64,000 bases of DNA from Streptomyces capitiformicae. Lineage in GTDB: Bacteria; Actinomycetota; Actinomycetes; Streptomycetales; Streptomycetaceae. Every line of letters begins with the position of its first letter. Positions within the stretch are counted from its first letter, which is position 1. Both the position numbers and the translations under genes were made by a program. The stretch is taken from NCBI RefSeq assembly GCF_002214185.1, contig NZ_CP022161.1, positions 5,401,486-5,465,485 of the forward strand, in the 5' to 3' direction. Below are positions 44,179 to 52,684 of the stretch, piece by piece. The notes beneath the pieces are model-generated. The model was given only the letters and a program-made list of their open reading frames with translations. It was not told the DNA's origin and did no database searches.

Positions 44179-45447
44179 GTGACGGACAACGAAGGCGAGC
44201 CGCTCCGGCTGTACAGAAAAGCTCTGAGGTACGCGGAATCGGACCCCGAGGTCTTCCTCGGCACAGCGAGGAGAGCAGCGGAGTCGATCCTCTTGGACAT
44301 TGCACTTCGCGAGGCCGTCGGCTCCAAGCCGACGCTTGAGTCCCTTCTGACGGTGCTGACGGCCAAGGGTCTGGTACCTCCCAAGGTCGTTCTGGCTGTG
44401 CGCACGATCCAGAACTACGGCAACTACGGCAGTCACGCTCAGGACTCCTCGGCCGAGGAGATCTCCGCCGAAGATGTCCGACCGTGCCTCGACGCCCTGA
44501 CACAGCTGGCCGTCTGGTACGGACAGACCAGCAGGTCCCTCGCGGAGGAGGCGGCCAGGCACAGGCTCTCGGATCGCCGACTCGGTACCGGAACAACTCG
44601 TCTCGCCGACTCGACCCTGATTGTGGTCAAGGCAGTGCTGTTGGGGTGCGGGCTTGAGAAGGCGCTGGCTCAGCGCAATCATCGTGTGCTGCCGGTCCAG
44701 CTCCCCTGGTCGGACAACCTCGTACGGGACGTGTCCACCAGGCTGCTCGACGCGGCGGTCTACAACGAGCAGCGCTCGCTCCGTCTGCTCGAATCGGACC
44801 AGGAGATCCGCGACCGGGTGGTGACAGTGGGACGGGTCGGCTACTCGATGGGCGGCCGCAACTTCTATCTCCTCGCAGCCTGCGACGGACGCTGGGGCGG
44901 AGTGACGGCCGAGGAGTTCCTGGAGAGGCCCGCCGGCGCTCAGATCGCGGTGCCCAAGCACAGCGACATGTTCGACAACCTGCTCTCGGCGTTGTCGACG
45001 GATGAGGCCGGCCTGGCCGACATGGGGGTGAGGATCCTCGACGTGCCTCATCATCTCGGCCTGGAACTGTTCCACTTGAACCGCGACGTTCTGGCGGTGG
45101 GCGGGCAGAATCTACGCATGCACGCGCACGACGACGACGCGTACTTCGAGCTGCTCAACTCCGAGATGCTGCCCGCCCGTACCCAGATGCGGTTGCGTTC
45201 CGCGGCTGCCAATGTGCTCATCGCGAACCGGACGTGGCTGGAAGAGCTGGATCTGCGCCCCGGGGAGCTGTATAGGCAACTGATGCGGTCCTTTCACGAG
45301 GTCGGTTCGGACGACGAGAGCTACGAGCGACTGGTCCGCGACCTGGTTGCGCACGCCTCGTTCCCCCCGGAGAGCCCACCCGAAAGCCGCGAACGGCTGG
45401 TACGGCATGTGTTGTTCGAGAGTTATCGCTGGGGTTGGCCGTCATGA
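44179..45447 (+). CDS. DUF4145-like N-terminal domain protein
   Basis: 422 residues. The N-terminal 120 residues resemble DUF4145, a HEPN-related helical domain found in defence and signalling proteins: VFLGTARRAAESILLDIALR, LTAKGLVPPKVVLAVRTI, then the hallmark QNYGNYGSHAQ. The HEPN RNase motif (R-x4-6-H) is not evident. The rest (HRVLPVQLPWSDNLVRDVST, VPHHLGLELFHLNRDVLAV, YFELLNSEMLPARTQMRL) is unassigned. First gene of a four-gene operon; its stop overlaps the next ATG. It might bind a nucleotide or sense a ligand made by its partners. Confidence 0.55.
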   Translation: MTDNEGEPLRLYRKALRYAESDPEVFLGTARRAAESILLDIALREAVGSKPTLESLLTVLTAKGLVPPKVVLAVRTIQNYGNYGSHAQDSSAEEISAEDVRPCLDALTQLAVWYGQTSRSLAEEAARHRLSDRRLGTGTTRLADSTLIVVKAVLLGCGLEKALAQRNHRVLPVQLPWSDNLVRDVSTRLLDAAVYNEQRSLRLLESDQEIRDRVVTVGRVGYSMGGRNFYLLAACDGRWGGVTAEEFLERPAGAQIAVPKHSDMFDNLLSALSTDEAGLADMGVRILDVPHHLGLELFHLNRDVLAVGGQNLRMHAHDDDAYFELLNSEMLPARTQMRLRSAAANVLIANRTWLEELDLRPGELYRQLMRSFHEVGSDDESYERLVRDLVAHASFPPESPPESRERLVRHVLFESYRWGWPS

Positions 45448-46301
45448 CCGCCATGAGACGTGTACTGGTCGTCGGAGGGACGAACTTCGACATCATCGCC
45501 CAGTCGGACCGGCTCCCTGCCGAGCACGAGAAGCTGCGCGGCAACGCGTGCACCACGCTGCCGGGGGGTGCTGCGGCGAACACCGCCGTGGGGCTGGTGC
45601 ATCAGGGATGCTCGGTCCGGCTGGTGTCCGCCGTCGGTGACGACACCGCAGGCGCGATGTGTCTGGAGGTGCTGCGGGCGCGCGGCGTCGACACCACGCT
45701 GGTACGGGTGGAGGCGGGAGCCCGGACGAGCATGGCAGTCGTGATCGCGTCGACCAACAGCAAGAGAATGCTGACGTTCGCGGGCGCGGATCGTGACCTT
45801 GCCTTCAGCGCCGTCACGGAAGAGGACGTCCGTGGCTCGGATCACGTACATGTAGTCGGCGAACCCACTCCGGCGCTCAAACGCGTCGTCGGTCTCGCAC
45901 AACAGGTCGGGTGCAGCGTCTCCGTCGAGTGGAACGGCAGAGACATGAGCGCATTGGCTCCGAAGAGGTCACTCAACTTCATGAACGCCGATGAAGCTGC
46001 CCGCCTTCCACTGGCTCACAGCACCGACATAGCCTCCACCGCACGGCGCTGCGCCGAGCTGGTTTCGGGGGACGTGATAGTGACCTTGGGAGCCGAGGGC
46101 GCCCTGTGGGCCACTGCAGACGGAGAACTGCTCCACGAACCGACCGTTCCGGTGGAACCGGTGGACAGGACGGGGGGCGGCGACGCGTTCGACGCCGGAG
46201 TCATCGCGGGCCGGCTCAACGGGGAGCCACCCGCGGTCTGTTTGCGACGAGGTCTCGACGCGGCACTTCATGTGATCACGAAAGTAGGAGCTCACCCGTG
46301 A
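45444..46301 (+). CDS. PfkB-family carbohydrate kinase
   Basis: 285 residues. The N-terminal VLVVGGTNFDIIAQSDRLPA and LPGGAAANTAVGLVHQGCSV form the sugar-binding signature. The C-terminal ATP/anion-hole signature is DRTGGGDAFDAGVIAG with the catalytic Asp. The substrate could be a ribo- or fructo-sugar or a nucleoside. ATG 45444 overlaps the upstream stop (ATGA), and its own stop overlaps the next GTG. Confidence 0.85.
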   Translation: MTAMRRVLVVGGTNFDIIAQSDRLPAEHEKLRGNACTTLPGGAAANTAVGLVHQGCSVRLVSAVGDDTAGAMCLEVLRARGVDTTLVRVEAGARTSMAVVIASTNSKRMLTFAGADRDLAFSAVTEEDVRGSDHVHVVGEPTPALKRVVGLAQQVGCSVSVEWNGRDMSALAPKRSLNFMNADEAARLPLAHSTDIASTARRCAELVSGDVIVTLGAEGALWATADGELLHEPTVPVEPVDRTGGGDAFDAGVIAGRLNGEPPAVCLRRGLDAALHVITKVGAHP

Positions 46302-46933
46302 CGAGATGGCTTGGTGTTGCACTGCTTCCGCGTGCGGATCATCTGCGTGCGGCCGTACGACTGCAGAAGGACGTCGGCGGTGACGTGGCCCTGGAGCCGC
46401 CACTGCATTCGGACGGCAACCTGCCCCATGTCACCGTTTTTCAAGGCCCGTTCACCGACTCACTCGTCGCGGCCGAGGCTCTGGAGCGCATAGGAACATC
46501 GGCAGCGGACGCCGGCCTGTGCGGCGAAGTCGCCCTGTGCAGCGCAGGAGTGGTGTACCAGCCCACCGGCTGGCTGTTCCTCGCCCTCGAACGGCCGCCG
46601 CTGCTCCAGGACTTGCAGAAGGCCGCACTCGCCACGTTGGCACCTCACCTCGACCGCGCGGCCTTCGACGGAACCAAGGATCTCGCCCGTTTCACGGACG
46701 ACGAGCGTGCCAGTTACAAGAAATACGGTTACCGCTACACGGGAGACGCCTACGCGCCGCACATGACGTTGGGTCGGGCTCCGGAGGATGTCGCCCTGGA
46801 CTTGGTCCGCACCGCATCACAGCGGGTCGTCCTGCCAAAGGAGTGGGTCTTCGACCGGCTCAGCGTCTACGTCATGGGTCAGCACGGCGCCCACGCGGAG
46901 ACGTTGTTCGAAAGGCCACTGGTCGCGAGGTGA
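46298..46933 (+). CDS. 2H phosphoesterase / 2'-5' RNA ligase-like protein
   Basis: 211 residues with two H-x-T motifs characteristic of the 2H phosphoesterase fold: LPHVTVFQG (near residue 44) and YAPHMTLGRAP (near 154). Members hydrolyse or form 2',5' or cyclic phosphodiesters (RNA ends, ADP-ribose 1'',2''-cyclic phosphate, some second messengers). GTG 46298 overlaps the kinase stop (GTGA). The upstream continuation of the frame within the kinase gene is rejected. Confidence 0.75.
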   Translation: MTRWLGVALLPRADHLRAAVRLQKDVGGDVALEPPLHSDGNLPHVTVFQGPFTDSLVAAEALERIGTSAADAGLCGEVALCSAGVVYQPTGWLFLALERPPLLQDLQKAALATLAPHLDRAAFDGTKDLARFTDDERASYKKYGYRYTGDAYAPHMTLGRAPEDVALDLVRTASQRVVLPKEWVFDRLSVYVMGQHGAHAETLFERPLVAR

Positions 46934-47727
46934 CCGAGGTGCCTGAGCCCCACGGGCGGCAGGGACGGCCCGCACTGCACGAGCTGCTCGCGGTCGCCGA
47001 GGAGGCCGTCGACGAGGCGGTCGGCTGGTTGTCGTCCGCCGGGGCGGAATGGTCCGCGACGCGCTTCAAAGCCTCCGGTGAGGAGGTGACGGACGCCGAC
47101 GTCGAGGTGGAGGCACGGGTGACGCGGGTACTGGAGGCGCGTACACCGGAGATCCCCGTCGTCGGCGAGGAGTCGGCGGCCGCGCCCGACGCCCCGCTGC
47201 CGTCGCGCTGCTGGTTGCTGGACCCGATCGACGGCACGATGAACTTCACACGCGGTGCACCGATGTACGCCGTCTCCCTGGCCTACGCGGAGAACGGTGT
47301 CCCGTTGCTGGGGCTGGTGCACGCCCCGTCCCTGGGCCGACGGTGGTCGACCGGCCCGGCTGCCACCGGCTCGATGGCGGAGGCCGCTGTGGCATGCCAG
47401 CTGCGGCGCGCGGTCGTCGGCGTCTCGGGCACCGGCTCGGGCAGCGCACACACCCGACGGTTCCTCAATCGCCTCCAGAACGAGGCGTACCGGCTCCGGA
47501 TGCAGGGCTCCATGGCCCTGGATCTGGTGGGCGTCGCAGAAGGCTGGCTCGACGCCTGCGTATGCATCGCTCCCAAACCCTGGGACGTCGCGGCAGGGGT
47601 GGCCCTCTGCCGCGAACGGGGATACGCGGTCCTTGGGGCAGAGGGGCGAGCGTTCTCCTTCGACTCACCAGTACTTGTGGCGGGTGGTGCAGCGCGTGCG
47701 CTCGCCGACCTGTGGGAAGGGTCTTGA
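46930..47727 (+). CDS. Inositol-monophosphatase-family phosphatase
   Basis: 265 residues. Metal-site motifs: IPVVGEESAA (Glu), WLLDPIDGTMNFTRG (DPIDGT) and KPWDVAAGVALCRERG (WD). SYRLRMQGSMALDLVGVAEG-type segment (RLRMQGSMALDLVGVAEGWL) matches the IMPase GS.AL.L..VA.G pattern. It dephosphorylates inositol phosphate, fructose bisphosphate or 3'-phosphoadenosine-type substrates; which one is not visible. The GTG at 46930 overlaps the upstream stop. Last gene of the cassette. Confidence 0.85.
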   Translation: MTEVPEPHGRQGRPALHELLAVAEEAVDEAVGWLSSAGAEWSATRFKASGEEVTDADVEVEARVTRVLEARTPEIPVVGEESAAAPDAPLPSRCWLLDPIDGTMNFTRGAPMYAVSLAYAENGVPLLGLVHAPSLGRRWSTGPAATGSMAEAAVACQLRRAVVGVSGTGSGSAHTRRFLNRLQNEAYRLRMQGSMALDLVGVAEGWLDACVCIAPKPWDVAAGVALCRERGYAVLGAEGRAFSFDSPVLVAGGAARALADLWEGS

Positions 47728-47787
47728 CGAGCCGGGGCCGCGCCATCGGATGTTGTTCCGCGGAGTGCAACACGGTTGCGTCAGCCG

Positions 47788-48495
47788 TCAGGCCCGGGCG
47801 TCAATGTCTCCGTCCTTGACCATCTTGAGGTCCAGATGCAGCCCGTCGTACTTGATGTCCGTGGGCAGATGCCAGCGGCGGGGCCGCCCAGGAGCCCCGT
47901 ACAGGGCTCGGGCGGAGGCGGGGGCGATTCCGGGACGACCGGTTACCAGGACGTTCGCGCTGCTTCGTGCGAGGCGCGCCAGGAGTGCCGCCGCGTCCCC
48001 GGACGACACCACCTGCGACTCGCCGGTGCGCTCGTCGGTGGCCAGTGTCACCGCGGTCACAACAGCCCGCGGCTCGGCCGGTCCGTCGCCGGAGGTGAGA
48101 CGGGCAAGGTGGCTGTCGAGGTCGATGATGGTGTCGAGGAACCCGTCGTAACGCACGATTCGGAAGTCCTCGCCCAGCAGCTGATGGAGAGGGCCGGAAG
48201 CGGCTCCGTCAGCACGGCTGTCGCTGTCGCCGTCGTCGTCCAGGACGACGAACCGGGTGAGTTTGGGCAGGCGGGTACGCAACAGCTCGCCTCCGTCGGA
48301 GGCGAGGACCGTACTCAGGTCGTCGGCGTCCTGCGAAAGCATCAGCTCCACGTATTCGAGGTGCACTCCCGACTCGCGGCAGAACAACTGGCACACGGTG
48401 TCCCGGCTGAGAACGAACCGCTTGGCCTGCCGGTAGCCGAGCGTGAGATACAGCCCGGCAAGGAACTCGCAGCGCTGCGCCACCTCGGGAGCCAT
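47788..48495 (-). CDS. Hypothetical protein sharing the 95-bp repeat at its C terminus
   Basis: 235 residues. Mostly unrecognised: FLAGLYLTLGYRQAKRFVLS, VELMLSQDADDLSTVLASDG, LARLARSSANVLVTGRPG, then ALYGAPGRPRRWHLPTDIKY encoded by repeat copy B and a short end DLKMVKDGDIDARA. In the 426-aa protein the shared stretch is near the N terminus, so here it looks pasted on. The gene may be a rearranged fragment of the same locus. Probably cytoplasmic. Confidence 0.5.
   Translation of the reverse strand: MAPEVAQRCEFLAGLYLTLGYRQAKRFVLSRDTVCQLFCRESGVHLEYVELMLSQDADDLSTVLASDGGELLRTRLPKLTRFVVLDDDGDSDSRADGAASGPLHQLLGEDFRIVRYDGFLDTIIDLDSHLARLTSGDGPAEPRAVVTAVTLATDERTGESQVVSSGDAAALLARLARSSANVLVTGRPGIAPASARALYGAPGRPRRWHLPTDIKYDGLHLDLKMVKDGDIDARA
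47833..47927. repeat. 95-bp direct repeat, copy B
   Basis: Second copy of the repeat at 43176-43270 (90 of 95 identical), inside the 235-aa gene near its 3' end. Both copies are read in the same minus-strand frame (ALYGAPGRPRRWHLPTDIKY). Confidence 0.9.
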
Positions 48496-48811
48496 GTCCG
48501 GCTCACCGCCGTTTGCCTCGTGTGGCGGTCAGTCCCACGATCGATCGATCACGAACCAAGGAAGATCGAACTTAAGGCCCTCTCGGAACCACCCGCCCGA
48601 AGGGTACCAAACCAGGGATAAGGCCTCATAAAACCCTAAGAACGGCCGTAGCTGAGGCTTGACCTGGACGGAAGAAGGCGGTCGGGGGCGAGAGGACGTC
48701 ACGTCCGCAACCTGAAAGGTTCCAGGTTCCGCAGCAGCGCACGTCTGGCTAGCGTGACGGCGGGCTGGCGCAGAGGACCGGCCGAAGCCATCGAGAACTT
48801 GGGGAATAAGG
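48496..48811. other. Promoter region of the lipase-like gene
   Basis: 316 bases without a gene, AT-richer than average (e.g. CATAAAACCCTAAGAACGG). It contains the inverted repeat AACCTG (48709-48714) / CAGGTT (48723-48728) and the palindrome GGACGT-C-ACGTCC nearby, either of which could be an operator. No supported small gene. Confidence 0.4.
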
Positions 48812-49675
48812 ATGCGGATGAAGCAGCGGGGGACGGCGCTGGCGGTGACGGGGCTCACGGTAGCGGCGGTCATGATGGGTGCGGCGGCGCCGGCGCAGGC
48901 GGCGGCGCCGAAGCGGAACGACAGTAAGACGGAGGCCGTGCTCCTGGTGCACGGCATCGACTGGATCGGCGAGGCCTCGTTCGACTGCGAGAGTGGTTGG
49001 AAGAACCTCAAGAGCGAGTTCAAGGAGCACTTCTGGAAGGGCAGTGTCCGGAGCGTCGCGTTCTACAAGAAGGACAAGAACTGCGACCTCCGCATCGCCT
49101 CGGCCGGTGCCAATGACGGCATAGACAAGCTCGGCAAGGCCCTCGCCAACAAGATCTACTCGGAGTACACCTCCAAGGGGAAGTCCGTCGACCTCGTCGG
49201 GCACTCCATGGGAGGGCTCGTCATCCGGGACGCGTTGTCGGGCGTCGCGAAGAAGCGGCCCGGCTACCCGAGCAAGCTGTACGTCGAGGACGCCGTGACG
49301 CTGGGGACCCCGCACAACGGCACGTGGTCGTCCCAGTGCATCTACACGGCATGCGCACAGATGAAGAAGGGCTCCACCTATATCGCGAACCTCAAGAAGA
49401 ACCCGCAGTCCGCTCAGGGCACGGACTGGACGGCCATCGCCAGCGACGCCGACGAGGCGGTCGGGGAGGACACCGCGACCGGCGGGGACGTGCGCCACTG
49501 GGTCCGCTACAAGAACATCCCGGGGAAGAAGGACCACTCCCTGCTCCGGACCACCCGCAACAAGACCCTCACGCTGAAGTGGCGCAACCTGCCCAAGGCC
49601 GCGACCGGTTGGCGCAGCGGCGACGCCCCGCTCGACATGACCCGCACGGCTCTCTACTGGCACTCCAAGTGGTGA
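48812..49675 (+). CDS. Secreted alpha/beta-hydrolase, lipase-like
   Basis: 287 residues. Signal peptide MRMKQRGTALAVTGLTVAAV cleaved after APAQA. AVLLVHGIDW begins the hydrolase core (HG oxyanion segment), SVDLVGHSMGGLVIRDAL carries the nucleophilic Ser in GHSMGG, and VTLGTPHNGTW is typical of lipases of the EstA/LipA-like group. The catalytic His is probably in KKDHSLL. Four Cys (FDCE, NCDLR, SQCIYTACA) fit an extracellular enzyme. A strong hairpin (49717) terminates it. Confidence 0.8.
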   Translation: MRMKQRGTALAVTGLTVAAVMMGAAAPAQAAAPKRNDSKTEAVLLVHGIDWIGEASFDCESGWKNLKSEFKEHFWKGSVRSVAFYKKDKNCDLRIASAGANDGIDKLGKALANKIYSEYTSKGKSVDLVGHSMGGLVIRDALSGVAKKRPGYPSKLYVEDAVTLGTPHNGTWSSQCIYTACAQMKKGSTYIANLKKNPQSAQGTDWTAIASDADEAVGEDTATGGDVRHWVRYKNIPGKKDHSLLRTTRNKTLTLKWRNLPKAATGWRSGDAPLDMTRTALYWHSKW

Positions 49676-49716
49676 CCCGTCACCCAGGCTGAACCTCTGC
49701 CAGGCCCACCTCTGCC

Positions 49717-49747
49717 GGCGCCGCCGGGCCCCCGTCCCGGCGGCGCC
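49717..49747. terminator. Bidirectional hairpin terminator
   Basis: GGCGCCGCCGGG and CCCGGCGGCGCC form a 12-bp perfect stem with a seven-base loop. It lies 42 bases after the lipase stop and 97 bases beyond the end of the convergent CYTH gene. Confidence 0.7.
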
Positions 49748-49843
49748 GTGCGGACGCGGAGGGCGCGGGCCAGGGTCGCGCGGTGGCCCGTCGACCGGAG
49801 GATCCGCACTGCCTCGTCCGCGAGCCGCGGCGGGCCTCTGCCA

Positions 49844-50389
49844 TCACGTGAAGAGAAGGGTCGGCTCAGCGAGAATGTCACGCCCCAGTTCGCTCTTGTA
49901 GATCAGATCGATGCTGCCGAAGCGAGCGTGGGCGTAGTCCAGGCCCAGGGCTGCCACCGCGTCCCGCACTGCCGCCTCGGAAGAGCTCTCGATCTCCAAG
50001 AAGGTGTCCAGCTCCGGCCAGGTGTCGAAGTCGTAGGTGACGCCGTCCAGCCGCCACTCTTCGCGATAGTTCTGCTGATAGCGGACCTGCCGCAGACCGA
50101 GCGCCGCGAGCAGCTCCGCGGTCTTGGCCAGGTCGTCGACCTCGACCTCGATCTCGGTGGTCCCGTTGATGTGTGTGGCGTCGGTGACCTGTTTCAAGGT
50201 GAGCGTGGTCTTGCCGCCCTCGTCCCGCAGCCGCAGCCACTGTTCGCCCTGCACGGAGTCGTTCTCGAAGATCAGGCGGGTGAACATGGTCTTGGGGAAG
50301 ACCTGTTCGGCCCCGGCGGTACGCAACGCGCCGACAGTGGCCTGCACGTCGATCTCCAGGAACTTCGCCTCGTACTCGTTCTGCGCCAC
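49844..50389 (-). CDS. CYTH-domain (class IV adenylyl cyclase/thiamine triphosphatase-like) protein
   Basis: 181 residues. The N-terminal NEYEAKFLEID holds the ExExK-type signature of the triphosphate tunnel fold. WLRLRDEGGKTTLTLKQ and TTEIEVEVDDLAKT provide further tunnel Arg/Lys and acidic metal ligands. YDFDTWPELDTFLEIESSSE matches the class IV cyclase consensus. It should bind a triphosphate-containing substrate with Mg; cyclase versus phosphatase activity cannot be told. It is nine bases downstream of a radical SAM gene and likely co-transcribed. Confidence 0.8.
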   Translation of the reverse strand: MAQNEYEAKFLEIDVQATVGALRTAGAEQVFPKTMFTRLIFENDSVQGEQWLRLRDEGGKTTLTLKQVTDATHINGTTEIEVEVDDLAKTAELLAALGLRQVRYQQNYREEWRLDGVTYDFDTWPELDTFLEIESSSEAAVRDAVAALGLDYAHARFGSIDLIYKSELGRDILAEPTLLFT

Positions 50390-50398
50390 GGTTCTCCC

Positions 50399-51541
50399 TC
50401 ACAAGTGACAGCTTCTACTTCTACGCGTCAGGTCGTGGAACTCCTGCTCGCGAATCTTGGTTATCTCGCTGCACACGGCACTGTCGAGGAACTGGTCCAA
50501 GGGCAGACACAGGTCCATGCGCTGAATGCAGACACCCAGGTGGAAGGTCCCCTTGGGGTCGCGGTAGAGACGGACCCCGTAGTAGCCCTCGTGGCAGTCG
50601 GTCGGGTTGTTGAAGCGGCAACTCGCGCAGGTCTCTGGCAGGCGCACCTGCCGAATGTGCTTGGCCTTGATCAATCGTCCGCTGGGCAGCCGGTACGAGA
50701 CCCGGAACCCTGACGCTCCGGCGATGAGGTGGATCTCCTGTGGCTCTGCTCGGAGTTCGGAGAGCAGTTGGTCGATGGCGTCCAGAGACATGTCGCCGTC
50801 TGCCAGCGAGGACAGAACCCGTAACGAGACATGTGGGGTGTACCGGTCGAGGAGACGGTGCACACGCTCCATGTGACTGTGGCCGGGGACAACCACATTG
50901 GCACGCACATCGATTCCCTCTTCGGCCGCCACCTCGATCGACCGTTCCAGGGCTTCGATCTTGCGTGTCGCCAGGGAGGCGGACCTGTACCGGACGTTCT
51001 GCACCTGTGCCAGTTCCTCCGGCGAGCTACCGAAGATCGAAAAGTTGACGCGGTCCAACCCGGCCTTCGCGCACTCAGGAAGGATCCTGGCGCCGTTCTC
51101 GCCGTTGGAGGTGACTCCCACGCTATATCCCTCCTCCCTGGCCAGGGCGACGATCGCGGGAAGTTTGGGATGCAGGGTGGGTTCGCCCCCTGTGAGGTGA
51201 ACCTCCTCGAACCCCAGAGCGTCACGCAGTTCCCGCAACGCGGTTCGGAACATCCCATCGGGGAAGACGGGCGCTGCCGCGAAGCGTGCTCCGTTGGTCG
51301 CGAGGTAGATGGAGACACGTCCAGAACGGCCGACAGCGCCGAATTCACCTGCGGACTGGGCGTGGTTGTCGGCGGCTACCGGCGTGCCCTCGTTATGGCA
51401 GAAGACGCAGGTCATCCCACAGGCGTCGATGACCTTCACCCGCAGGGTGCGGTCCACGGTGACCCGGATGGGAACGACGTCTCTGATGCCGTTCAGGGTG
51501 CGATGCTCGAACACGACGTGCAGCTCCTTCGTCGGAGACAT
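50399..51541 (-). CDS. Radical SAM protein with C-terminal auxiliary Cys cluster
   Basis: 380 residues. CxxxCxxC is at 41/45/48 (ACGMTCVFCHNEG), followed by HLTGGEPTLHPKLP, NGARILPECAKAGLDRVNFS and VVPGHSHM, as in MoaA/SPASM-like enzymes. Near the C terminus, CASCRFNNPTDCHEGYYGVR and GVCIQRMDLC supply up to five more Cys for an auxiliary Fe-S cluster. An unusual N-terminal 35 residues precede the cluster. The reaction is unknown. Pairing with a CYTH enzyme suggests a nucleotide- or phosphate-containing substrate; this is inference. Confidence 0.8.
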   Translation of the reverse strand: MSPTKELHVVFEHRTLNGIRDVVPIRVTVDRTLRVKVIDACGMTCVFCHNEGTPVAADNHAQSAGEFGAVGRSGRVSIYLATNGARFAAAPVFPDGMFRTALRELRDALGFEEVHLTGGEPTLHPKLPAIVALAREEGYSVGVTSNGENGARILPECAKAGLDRVNFSIFGSSPEELAQVQNVRYRSASLATRKIEALERSIEVAAEEGIDVRANVVVPGHSHMERVHRLLDRYTPHVSLRVLSSLADGDMSLDAIDQLLSELRAEPQEIHLIAGASGFRVSYRLPSGRLIKAKHIRQVRLPETCASCRFNNPTDCHEGYYGVRLYRDPKGTFHLGVCIQRMDLCLPLDQFLDSAVCSEITKIREQEFHDLTRRSRSCHL

Positions 51542-51818
51542 GGCTGTTGGAGCGCCCCCTGCCAAGGCTCGGGGCAGTACGCCAGGGGCGGGCAGCACAT
51601 TCGTCTGTCGTGGCGTGCTGGAACGGTGGCACGCTATTCCTGGCTTCCTCATGCTCAGGCCGAACGAGTGGCCCTGGGCAGTTCCGCGGCGCCATCGACA
51701 GACTGGGGATCCGGCGCGGTGCCGGCGCACCTCGGGACCTGAGGCGGCCTGGCGACCCCAACGACCGTACGAAGAGCCGGAGTATCGCCTCAACGAAATT
51801 GCGGAGAATTGCGGAACA

Positions 51819-52667
51819 TCAACCGAGGGCGCTGATAGCTGAGTTGATCAAGGCGCGGGCGGCTATGCCGTGGACGGCCATCTTTGTCAGCTCCCCGAAC
51901 GCCTTGCGGTAGTCGGCAAGTTCGCGCGGCTGTACGACGTTGACTTCGGCGGTGAGGGTCTCCACGACGCTGCGCGTGCCGTCATGGAGGTAGAACGCCT
52001 CCAGTGGCCACATGGTCCTTCGAGTTGTAAAGGGGATGACGCCGAGGGAGACGGAGGGGAGCGGCATCACGGTCAGCAGATGCCTCAGTTGTCCGGCCAT
52101 CGTCTCGGCGTCGCCGACGCGGTAGCGCAGGACGCTCTCCTCCATGATCACGATGAACCGGTGTCCACCCTCGTACAGGAACCGGCTCCGGGCGACGCGG
52201 GCGGCGACGGCTTCGGAGACGTCGTTGGGGGTGCCCTGGAAGTCGGTGATGGCCTCTATGAGGGCCGTGGCGTAGGCGGGGGTCTGGAAGAAGCCGGGCA
52301 CGACGTTGGAGACGTAGGCGCGAGTGACGCCGGTCTGCGCGTAGAGGTCGTAGAAGTCCTCTTGGGTCTTGCGCATGCCGTTGCGGTGGCTCCTGCGCCA
52401 CTCCACGTACATCGAGTCGACGGCGCGGGCTGTGGCGATCAGGTCGTCGGCCTGGTCGGCCGCGTCACAGGCAGCGCACCAGGCGCGGATGTCCACGTCT
52501 GTGGGCTGCACTTCGGCCTTTTGGATGCGGGTGGTTTTCGCCGGGTGCCAGCCGCACCGGGCGGACAGTTCCTTCCCGGTGAGGCCGGCGTCCTTGCGGA
52601 GGTGCGTCAGGCGTACGGCGAGCGCTTCACGGGCCGCCTGAGCGCTGGACGAAGGGGAGGTGGGCAT
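51819..52667 (-). CDS. XRE-family regulator with DUF5753
   Basis: 282 residues. The HTH is LTGKELSARCGWHPAKTTRI, the middle part has the typical YDLYAQTGVTRAYVSNVVPG, and the DUF5753 domain continues with FFQTPAYATALIEAITDFQG, FIVIMEESVLRYRVGDAETM and GVIPFTTRRTMWPLEAFYL. Such proteins usually pair with a small DUF397 or DUF6879 partner; here the DUF6879 gene ends 18 bases upstream, so they form an operon. Confidence 0.85.
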   Translation of the reverse strand: MPTSPSSSAQAAREALAVRLTHLRKDAGLTGKELSARCGWHPAKTTRIQKAEVQPTDVDIRAWCAACDAADQADDLIATARAVDSMYVEWRRSHRNGMRKTQEDFYDLYAQTGVTRAYVSNVVPGFFQTPAYATALIEAITDFQGTPNDVSEAVAARVARSRFLYEGGHRFIVIMEESVLRYRVGDAETMAGQLRHLLTVMPLPSVSLGVIPFTTRRTMWPLEAFYLHDGTRSVVETLTAEVNVVQPRELADYRKAFGELTKMAVHGIAARALINSAISALG

Positions 52668-52684
52668 AAGGGCGGGGCCGGGGG

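Noticed and set aside
43176..47927. Insertion-sequence-type target duplication around the four-gene cassette
   Set aside because: 95 bases is far too long for a transposase target duplication and no transposase or terminal inverted repeats are present; recombination is more likely.
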